Source of the DNA: UBA12068 sp964452415
GTDB taxonomy: Bacteria > Patescibacteriota > Minisyncoccia > Moranbacterales > GWC2-37-73
DNA: 64,000 bases
Assembly (NCBI GenBank): GCA_964452415.1
Contig: CAYVME010000001.1
Span: 8,128 to 72,127, forward strand
Reading direction: 5' to 3'
Shown: positions 58,705 to 64,000 of the stretch, piece after piece
How the letters are laid out: each line of letters starts with the position of its first letter
Position numbering within the stretch: the stretch's first letter is position 1
The notes under the pieces: generated by a model
The model's input: only the letters and a program-made list of their open reading frames with translations
Database searches by the model: none
Told to the model about the DNA's origin: nothing
Position numbers and translations under genes: made by a program

Positions 58705-60096
58705 TTAATAATATTTTTCATAGTTATCCTTAAAGCACAAAACCTTTTCACCAGCATTTTTTATGTATTTTGAACTGTAACAATCAATTCCGGAATAATC
58801 TTTTCTGTATTTACTTTCACTTCCAAAACAATAATACCCCCAATTTCCCCCAGCCAAATAGGTACAATATGACTTAGCTTCAGCAAATCTTGTTTTTTGA
58901 TTCGCCCCATCTCTGGATAATTTAATTGCCATTGCAGTTACACCATCCAAAAGATTCCAAGGATCTGGCTTTGAATGTCCTGTTAATCTCTTTATTTCAT
59001 CTTTGTAAGAAGGTTTTCCACCGCCAAATTCCCATGTATCTGCCATGAATTGAGGAATTCCCATGGCGCCTCCTGTACCAGTATAGCTACTAGGATTACA
59101 TGAGACTTTAACCTTGCTTTCCTTGTAACCAAGATCCTTGATTATATTATCAAATATTCCCTTTCGATATAGCATTGTATCGTAAGATTTTTTACTCAAT
59201 TTTCCACTCTTATATGCAATTTTTGCACCACTTGCAACCTGAGCATATGTACAATTCCCAGTATTCTCACCCTTATTCGATTCTTGAATTAAAACTCCGA
59301 GCAAAAAAGACTTATTCATTCTGGTTGCGTTAGATGCGAATGCTGCCGCCTCAACAATATCCCCCACACTAACAGACTTCCCGAGTTTTTTGGAATATTC
59401 ATTTTTCAATGCATTAAGTTCTGAATTCAACTTGGCAATGATCTGTTCCTTACTTTGAATGTCGGCTTGCACATCCATCTGATCAGCAACAAGCTCTTGC
59501 TTTTGATCAACCTTGTCATCCAAAATTTCCTCGTGCTTTTCTTTCTCTTTTGCCAATTCAATTTTGTCATTCTCAATTTGTTGCTTGGTGTTGGCAATTT
59601 CATTGGAAAGTCTCACAATCTTATCCTCAACTGTGAGCAAATGATCAGTGTCAGCAAACACATCCACAAAACTTCGACTGCTGAGCACCACATTCAAAAT
59701 CGGTTGTCCATTATTATAATAAACTTGTTGCAAAAGACCTTTCAGCATGTTTTTTTGCATCTCCATTTTGTCGTTCAAATTTTTCACCTCAGCTTCCTTG
59801 CGTGAAATGTCAGATGCCGTGATTTGAATGACTGACTTTGTCTTGCTTATATCCAGATTTGCAATGGAAACTGATTTTTGAATCTGAGCTTTTTCTTGTT
59901 CAAGTTTCTGCTTTGCCTTTAATTCCTTTGCTATCTCATCCTCAATATCTTCAGCTTTATCCTTCATTTCCTCTACTGCGTCTTCTGCGTTAACCTTCAT
60001 TGAGAATCCTTGCCAAAAAGAAACTTGCCCCGCAACAAAAACAGGAACGACAAGCACGCAAGAAACAATCAAAAATAATTTTTTATATTTATTCAT
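58705..60096 (-). CDS. Coiled-coil peptidoglycan hydrolase, MltB-like lytic transglycosylase
   Basis: 463 residues from ATG 60096. Signal/anchor helix MNKYKKLFLIVSCVLVVPVF. Residues about 30-255 are a long coiled coil similar to PcsB/CwlO/EnvC adaptors. The C-terminal domain has VLIQESNKGENTGNC with a probable catalytic Glu and GTGGAMGIPQFMADTW, the SLT/MltB signature G-A-M-G-x-x-Q-F-x-x-x-W. Several Cys (CTYAQV, SCNPSS, YCTY, YCFG, DCYS) may form disulfides. Likely a cell-separation enzyme that cleaves glycan strands. Confidence 0.85.
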   Translation of the reverse strand: MNKYKKLFLIVSCVLVVPVFVAGQVSFWQGFSMKVNAEDAVEEMKDKAEDIEDEIAKELKAKQKLEQEKAQIQKSVSIANLDISKTKSVIQITASDISRKEAEVKNLNDKMEMQKNMLKGLLQQVYYNNGQPILNVVLSSRSFVDVFADTDHLLTVEDKIVRLSNEIANTKQQIENDKIELAKEKEKHEEILDDKVDQKQELVADQMDVQADIQSKEQIIAKLNSELNALKNEYSKKLGKSVSVGDIVEAAAFASNATRMNKSFLLGVLIQESNKGENTGNCTYAQVASGAKIAYKSGKLSKKSYDTMLYRKGIFDNIIKDLGYKESKVKVSCNPSSYTGTGGAMGIPQFMADTWEFGGGKPSYKDEIKRLTGHSKPDPWNLLDGVTAMAIKLSRDGANQKTRFAEAKSYCTYLAGGNWGYYCFGSESKYRKDYSGIDCYSSKYIKNAGEKVLCFKDNYEKYY

Positions 60097-60154
60097 ATGA
60101 TTACATTTTAGCCCATAAAATCCATAAAGTCCACCCAAAAAACAACCCCAACAG

Positions 60155-60190
60155 AAAACCGCACCGTCACTTGTTAGTGAAGATGCGGTT
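60155..60190 (-). terminator. Terminator after the small membrane protein gene
   Basis: AACCGCA and TGCGGTT with an inner TCACT/AGTGA stem, then TTTTCTG on the minus strand. Confidence 0.85.
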
Positions 60191-60213
60191 TGCAGAAAAA
60201 ACATAGCTGAAAA

Positions 60214-60495
60214 CTACCGGGTTGGGATGTTTACTTTGGATCCTCTGTATATACTTTTTTCAATTCTGCATTTTTGTCTCTTCCAAGAACGAAGTTCCGA
60301 CTCAATCATGCATAATGAAAAACACAGGGTGAGAAGCAGAAACGCTCCATCTCCAAGATTTTCAAGTTGCCATAAAGATTGTTGCCGTGCGACAATTTCT
60401 CGCAACAGCAGATAAACACTTATGGCAGAATACGCACTGAAAATCAGAATAACAAATGCTGATCCAGCCCACCAAAATCTCCTTCCGATTCTCAT
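60214..60495 (-). CDS. Small two-helix membrane protein
   Basis: 93 residues. Helices at about 9-32 (WAGSAFVILIFSAYSAISVYLLL) and 46-63 (GDGAFLLLTLCFSLCMI); basic tail (KRQKCRIEKSIYRGSK). AAGGGAGGG lies 4 nt before ATG 60495, a strong Shine-Dalgarno. It follows rplY by 34 bp and could share its transcript; it also has a good terminator. No family recognised. Confidence 0.7.
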   Translation of the reverse strand: MRIGRRFWWAGSAFVILIFSAYSAISVYLLLREIVARQQSLWQLENLGDGAFLLLTLCFSLCMIESELRSWKRQKCRIEKSIYRGSKVNIPTR

Positions 60496-60529
60496 AATGC
60501 CCTCCCTTTTTTCAAGGATATAGTATGAA

Positions 60530-61183
60530 CTATTTCTTCTCCTCAGCTTTTTCTTCTTTTACAACTCCAGCAACCTTGGAAACATCCTCTTCAACTTTGG
60601 AGTCAAGTTCTGAAAGTGATTCTTCTGAGCGAGGTGCTGACACCAAGGCAATCACAGTTTCACCATCAAGCAAGATTTCAACTTTGTCGGAAATCTTCAA
60701 ATCCTTCACTGAAATCACATCATCAAATGTTGCCAAAGATGAAATGTCAATTTCATATTTCTCAGGAAGATCAGATGGAAGACATTTAACAGAAATTTCA
60801 TCCATGTTTTTGATAAGGACTCCTCCAAGAGCTTTCACGGCTGGAGCTTCTCCCACAAATTCCAATGGGATTTCAGTTTCGACTTCTTCTTTCATGTTTA
60901 CTTGGAAAAAATCGATATGAGTGATTTTTCCGCTCATTGGTGCAAGTTGAGTGTCATGAATCAAAACATTGTGTTTTTTTCCTTCAAGTTCAATTTCAAC
61001 CAAAGCGCTTTCTCCAGCTTTGTCGTATACTCGTTTGAAATCAATGTAGTTCACGGCCAAGTTTTGCGCTGCAATTTTGTTTCCATACATAACAGCAGGA
61101 ATCATGTCTTGTTTTCTCAATTTGTCAGCTTTTTTGCCAATCTCTGTTCGAATTGTGGCTTTCAATGAAATGGTTTTGCTCAT
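60530..61183 (-). CDS. rplY: Ribosomal protein L25, Ctc form
   Basis: 217 residues: an N-terminal 5S-binding domain (about 1-95: LKATIRTEIGKKADKLRKQDMIPAVMYGNK, NVLIHDTQLAPMSGKITHIDFFQVN) and a C-terminal TL5/Ctc beta domain (ETEIPLEFVGEAPAVKALGGVLIKNMDEISVKCLPSDLPEKYEIDIS). An acidic tail follows. It binds loop E of 5S rRNA. The leader upstream (61205-61270) carries a loop-E look-alike, suggesting self-control. No Shine-Dalgarno. Confidence 0.97.
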   Translation of the reverse strand: MSKTISLKATIRTEIGKKADKLRKQDMIPAVMYGNKIAAQNLAVNYIDFKRVYDKAGESALVEIELEGKKHNVLIHDTQLAPMSGKITHIDFFQVNMKEEVETEIPLEFVGEAPAVKALGGVLIKNMDEISVKCLPSDLPEKYEIDISSLATFDDVISVKDLKISDKVEILLDGETVIALVSAPRSEESLSELDSKVEEDVSKVAGVVKEEKAEEKK

Positions 61184-61204
61184 TTAGTTTGGAACATCAA
61201 ACAT

Positions 61205-61270
61205 GTAACAGGATCATCGGGGTACTTTACAGTAAATGGCACTGCCAAGCTTCCTACTCTCCTCGTTTCA
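61205..61270 (-). promoter_or_regulatory. L25 leader mimicking loop E of 5S rRNA
   Basis: On the minus strand AGGAGAGTAGG (61263-61253) and CCGATGATCCT (61220-61210) pair as AGGA/TCCT, an internal loop GAGTA against GATGA, and GG/CC. The loop reproduces the tandem A-G, U-A, G-U, A-G noncanonical pairs of 5S loop E (GAGAGUAGG against CCGAUGGUAGU), the binding site of L25. In the leader the hairpin closes from the opposite side, so the topology is permuted. The 30 nt between the arms contain smaller hairpins. Confidence 0.75.
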
Positions 61271-61310
61271 CGATATTTGTCCGTTTATTTATCTATTACT
61301 AACTCCAAAA

Positions 61311-61339
61311 AGAATAGCAATATTTCCAGAAAATGTCAA
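61311..61339 (-). promoter_or_regulatory. Promoter of rplY
   Basis: Minus strand TTGACA, 17 bp, TATTCT; start near 61304, giving a leader of about 120 nt that includes the loop-E mimic. Confidence 0.8.
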
Positions 61340-61434
61340 CATTTTCAGCTTCTCATGCATCAGACTCTTAACTTTTTAGTTTAAAAATTCTTACCCCAAA
61401 TAATGGCTAAGCACGGCCTTTTTTCGCTATACTA

Positions 61435-61463
61435 TTGACAAATTACCAATTTAGGTGTATTAT
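61435..61463 (+). promoter_or_regulatory. Promoter of the 65-residue protein gene
   Basis: TTGACA, 17 bp, TATTAT. The spacer ends AATTTAGGTG, as in the promoter at 54260. Confidence 0.85.
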
Positions 61464-61508
61464 ATAAAGTTGATAATAATTCAAAACATTTCATAAGGGG
61501 AGTCATCC

Positions 61509-61706
61509 ATGAGGATTATTCACAAAACAAACTCTGTCATAAAAGTAGGCTTAACAGATTTAGAATATGACAATCTTCAGCGAGATACTACTGAAGATTT
61601 CATAATTGAAGCTTGCACATCAAACAGTGTCCTGTTGCACTTCAATCCAGACTCCAAGGAGTCGATGAAAAAATTCAATGAAATCATTGAGAGATGCAAG
61701 CCTTAA
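61509..61706 (+). CDS. Small 65-residue protein
   Basis: AAGGGGAG lies 6 nt before ATG 61509. Begins MRIIHKTNSVIKVGLTDLEYDNL and ends MKKFNEIIERCKP. Predicted alpha/beta with acidic character (DTTEDFIIEACTSN). No family recognised. Its own promoter is clear; its terminator probably lies in the assembly gap at 61734. Opposite strand to the neighbours. Confidence 0.7.
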   Translation: MRIIHKTNSVIKVGLTDLEYDNLQRDTTEDFIIEACTSNSVLLHFNPDSKESMKKFNEIIERCKP

Positions 61707-61733
61707 TTATTGCAAAACGCCAATTCCAAGAAC

Positions 61734-61744
61734 NNNNNNNNNNN
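61734..61744. other. Assembly gap (11 N)
   Basis: Unknown bases just after the 65-residue protein gene; true length unknown. Confidence 1.
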
Positions 61745-61821
61745 TTTTTTTTATTTTCTAGTTTTTTAAGTTCGTATTTCATATCTACTCTACCCGCTTG
61801 CATGCAATGACAAAACATTAA

Positions 61822-62937
61822 TCAATATCCCTCATCTCTTGATAATGTCGTCTCCCTTCTGGAGCTGATACTGCTCAAGATTCCAATGCTGGCCATGACA
61901 ACAATGAGAGAACTTCCACCGTAGGAAAGAAGTGGCAGTGGAATTCCAGTGACGGGCATGATGCCCATATTCATGCCAATATTTTCCCAAACCTGCAAAA
62001 AGAACATCAGCATCACGCCAACCGCAATCAAGAATCCAAGATTGTCAGGTGAGTTCATGGCAATGGTTCGCATGCGCCAAAACATCACGCCATAGAGTCC
62101 AATCACAAACATTGAGCCCAAGAGGCCAAGCTCTTCAGCAATGGAAGCAAAAATGAAGTCAGTGTGTTTTTCTGGCAAGAAGTTGAGTTGCGATTGAGAG
62201 CCGTGACCAATTCCCTTTCCCATGAGTCCTCCTGAGCCAACAGCGATCATGGATTGGTTAACATTATACCCACTTCCTCTTGGATCGATAACGCCTGGTT
62301 GAACCAAATTCAAGATTCTGTCTTTTTGATATGTTTCAAGCTTAAACCAGATTCCAGTTGAGATAATGACACCAGCAATTGCAATGAGAATCACTTTTTT
62401 CGTGGAAACGCCTGAGACCAATGTCATTCCAATCAAAATTCCAACCAAGACCATCGAGCTTCCAAAATCTGGTTGCATTATGACCAGAAAAATTATCATA
62501 CCAGAAAGAATAAGTGACGCAATCAACCTTCCAGTCTCGCCAAGCTCCATTTTTTTTTGCGAAATGAAACTGGCCAAAAAAATAATCAAGGAGAGTTTTG
62601 CAATTTCAACCGGTTGAACATGGAATGCGCCAAAACCAATCCAACCCACAGTTCCACGAACATTTCTCCCGAAAAGCAATACAAAAATCAAAACAAGCAA
62701 TGTCAGAAAATATATCGGGGTGCTTTGAGATTTCAGGTTCTGATAATTTGTGGATGCAAAAAACAGCATTGCACCCAAACCAATAACAGCAAAGATCATT
62801 TGACGCCAAAAAATGCTCAAGCCGTCACCTCCTGCAGATGCCACTGAAAGACTATACAAAACCGTAAGTCCAATCCCAAGCAAAAGCATCATTGGCAAAA
62901 AAAGCACCCAGTCAATTTTTAGAATTCTGTTAAGCAT
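61822..62937 (-). CDS. rodA: RodA-type SEDS peptidoglycan glycosyltransferase
   Basis: 371 residues, ten membrane helices. SEDS motifs: VRGTVGWIGFGAFHVQPVEIAKLSLIIFLA (with the W and the QP-E-x-x-K), VMQPDFGSSMVLVGI, the catalytic-region GLMGKGIGHGSQSQLNFLPEKHTDFIFASIAEELG, and VTGIPLPLLSYGGSSL. The HTDF-I-FA-I-xEE-x-G loop and the length fit RodA rather than FtsW. It polymerises lipid II during cell elongation, working with a class B PBP (not in the window). Confidence 0.95.
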   Translation of the reverse strand: MLNRILKIDWVLFLPMMLLLGIGLTVLYSLSVASAGGDGLSIFWRQMIFAVIGLGAMLFFASTNYQNLKSQSTPIYFLTLLVLIFVLLFGRNVRGTVGWIGFGAFHVQPVEIAKLSLIIFLASFISQKKMELGETGRLIASLILSGMIIFLVIMQPDFGSSMVLVGILIGMTLVSGVSTKKVILIAIAGVIISTGIWFKLETYQKDRILNLVQPGVIDPRGSGYNVNQSMIAVGSGGLMGKGIGHGSQSQLNFLPEKHTDFIFASIAEELGLLGSMFVIGLYGVMFWRMRTIAMNSPDNLGFLIAVGVMLMFFLQVWENIGMNMGIMPVTGIPLPLLSYGGSSLIVVMASIGILSSISSRRETTLSRDEGY

Positions 62938-62942
62938 TTATC

Positions 62943-63032
62943 ATGTAACATTCGACATATAGCGTGTAGCAAAAATTCAGAAGCTAACGCATTCCGTTTT
63001 TTATGTTGTATGCTATATGCCGTATGCTGTAT
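62943..63032. repeat. Inverted pair of heptad arrays
   Basis: Left arm 62943-62970: ATGTAAC, ATTCGAC, ATATAGC, GTGTAGC. Right arm 63005-63032: GTTGTAT, GCTATAT, GCCGTAT, GCTGTAT, reverse-complement words. The spacer is 34 bp. It lies between rodA and the gene at 63047. Confidence 0.85.
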
Positions 63033-63046
63033 GTACTTTTTTATAT

Positions 63047-63841
63047 CTAGAAAGAAAAACTTTGACTGTCAAAAACATTTACTTGCGCGTCAACTTCAAT
63101 GCTTTGGACTTCAACAGGAAATTCGTATGGCCAGTTTAATCGGAAATCTCTTTCTTCTCTTATTCTGACAGTATTTTTCTCGGTTTTGTTCACGGCCACA
63201 ATCTTGTTTTCACTTGAACGCAAAATCACAACAATCGAAATTTTGTTCAAATTGTATCTGCTTTCATTTCTTATTATAGCATCTGCAACGCTTCCAATTC
63301 CAGAAGAAACCTTTCCGAAGTTTTTGCTATAAATTCCAATTCGAGGTTTTCCAATGTCGTCCAATTTTTCCCATTTTGCATCCATAATCAAAAACTCAAT
63401 CATTGAAGGTGAAACATTTCCTTCGGTTTTTATTCCAAGATCTGCAATATATTTAAAATCAGCAGGCAAAATGAAGCTTGTTCCTTCACTTGTTGCTATT
63501 ATCTTGCCATCCACATCCTTGAGATTGAAAACATATCTGAAAAAACTTGCGCCAATTGCGTCATTTGGGTTTGATATTTTAACCACTGCGTCATATGAAT
63601 CATTTCCACCAAAAACCACCGCAGTTTCATTTATAACAATGTCTTGAATTTTGAAAATTTGATCACAAGGAGTGCAGGTTCCACCACAATCAACACCTTT
63701 TTCCTTTTGATTTTTGATTCCATCCGTGCAAGTTGCCTCAGGCTTAGTGATGAAATATATGCCCAAGACCGTGATTACAAATATAGCAAAGAAAGTGAGT
63801 GCTATTATTATTCTTTTTTTTGTTGTTGGTGCTAATTCCAT
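63047..63841 (-). CDS. Membrane-anchored envelope protein with a cysteine knot-like motif
   Basis: 264 residues. Signal-anchor helix (RIIIALTFFAIFVITVLGIYFI), then CTDGIKNQKEKGVDCGGTCTPC: the C-x-DG-x-x-N...GVDCGG-x-C-x2-C motif common in Patescibacteria and some archaeal surface proteins. The rest is a beta-rich extracellular domain resembling immunoglobulin-type folds (VVKISNPNDAIGASFFRYVFNLKD, IGSVADAIIRNESRYNLNKISIVVILRSSENKIVAVN). Function unknown. The 5S rRNA gene lies upstream. Confidence 0.75.
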   Translation of the reverse strand: MELAPTTKKRIIIALTFFAIFVITVLGIYFITKPEATCTDGIKNQKEKGVDCGGTCTPCDQIFKIQDIVINETAVVFGGNDSYDAVVKISNPNDAIGASFFRYVFNLKDVDGKIIATSEGTSFILPADFKYIADLGIKTEGNVSPSMIEFLIMDAKWEKLDDIGKPRIGIYSKNFGKVSSGIGSVADAIIRNESRYNLNKISIVVILRSSENKIVAVNKTEKNTVRIREERDFRLNWPYEFPVEVQSIEVDAQVNVFDSQSFSF

Positions 63842-63913
63842 TTTTTTATATTTTAAATTTAAAAAAGTTCAAAAAATATTTCCGATAACAACCTAATCAT
63901 ACATTTTTCCCAA

Positions 63914-63938
63914 CAAAAAAACAAGCTTATGCAGCTTG
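63914..63938 (-). terminator. Terminator of the rRNA operon
   Basis: CAAGCT, 5-nt loop, AGCTTG, then TTTTTTT on the minus strand, about 25 bp after the 5S 3' end. Confidence 0.85.
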
Positions 63939-63963
63939 CGTTTGTAAAGTTTTTTGAGAACAG

Positions 63964-64000
63964 GATTCTGGCGACGACCTACTCTCCCTCATGGAGGTAC
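63964..64000 (-). rRNA. 5S ribosomal RNA, 3' end (partial)
   Basis: The last 37 bases, read on the minus strand, begin GTACCTCCATGAGGGAGAGT and continue AGGTCGTCGCCAGAATCC. They match the 5S 3' half: GAGAGUAGG of loop E followed by a helix I strand (compare E. coli GCGAGAGUAGGGAACUGCC). The rest of the gene, and presumably 23S and 16S, lie beyond the window. The exact 3' end is uncertain by a few bases. Confidence 0.8.

Noticed and set aside
61205..61270. Decayed 5S rRNA gene
   Set aside because: Although GAGAGTAGG is shared with the 5S at the right edge, the partner strand lies on the other side and the rest of 5S is absent. The position before rplY explains it better as a leader.
1..64000. 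Alternative genetic code (TGA as Gly, as in Absconditabacteria)
   Set aside because: Genes such as eno end with TGA in the expected place and conserved glycines use GGN codons.

Overview
The window is an AT-rich, gene-dense bacterial chromosome segment. Almost every gene lies on the minus strand and genes are separated by a few bases. The standard code is used (TGA ends genes such as eno). Several features point to a reduced-genome lineage of the Candidate Phyla Radiation (Patescibacteria): trimmed tRNA synthetases (AspRS without its GAD domain, ProRS without its editing insertion), a short PGK, most core genes lacking a Shine-Dalgarno sequence, an envelope protein with a C-x-DG...GVDCGG-x-C-x2-C motif, and few biosynthetic genes. 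This placement is an inference; a class-level name would be a guess.

Layout. 0-10.9 kb: an FtsA/PilM-like fragment, PfkB kinase, enolase, PGK, MraY, D,D-carboxypeptidase, ScpB/ScpA, an MFS carrier and AspRS. 10.9-16 kb: a double-receiver protein, small membrane and DNA-binding proteins, a HAD phosphatase, and an AbrB-like gene before a transglutaminase-like gene that is probably frameshifted. 16-25.6 kb: a defence island with type I restriction genes (hsdM carrying a MerR-type N-terminus, hsdS, hsdR) and, between them, an antirepressor-like gene, a TIR gene with a two-helix membrane partner, and two unknown genes. 25.8-36.7 kb: radC, VOC and SRPBCC proteins, ispH, an ABC-2 exporter, M24 peptidase, proS, an unknown gene behind an attenuator-like leader, a HIT protein and glyS under a T-box. 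36.7-41.2 kb: a DEAD-box helicase, parA-parB, and tRNA-Leu(CAA) followed by a LAGLIDADG endonuclease. 41.2-45.6 kb: a DUF4349-like protein, a CsoSCA-like carbonic anhydrase and a SulP anion transporter. 45.6-56.1 kb: the ATP synthase locus. 56.2-64 kb: TatD, MetRS, a lytic transglycosylase, ribosomal protein L25 behind a leader that mimics 5S loop E, RodA, an envelope protein and the 3' end of a 5S rRNA gene.

The most unusual locus is the ATP synthase. One set of F1 genes (delta, alpha, gamma, beta, epsilon) is preceded by two complete Fo modules, each in the order I/Z-a-c-b. The two rotor subunits differ at the ion site: one looks proton-type, the other carries a sodium-type E...EST...Y signature. 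Two small plus-strand gene units with strong Shine-Dalgarno sequences interrupt this minus-strand operon, and each is followed by a copy of the same repeat.

Across the window about ten accessory or unknown genes carry strong GGAGG-type ribosome binding sites while housekeeping genes do not. Several operon boundaries carry 28-bp arrays of four 7-bp units, often as inverted pairs. Regulatory RNA is rich for a small genome: a T-box, an L25 leader, two attenuator-like leaders, a long helicase leader, a candidate small RNA and two unexplained folded elements. Two short runs of N (55791-55800 and 61734-61744) mark assembly gaps.
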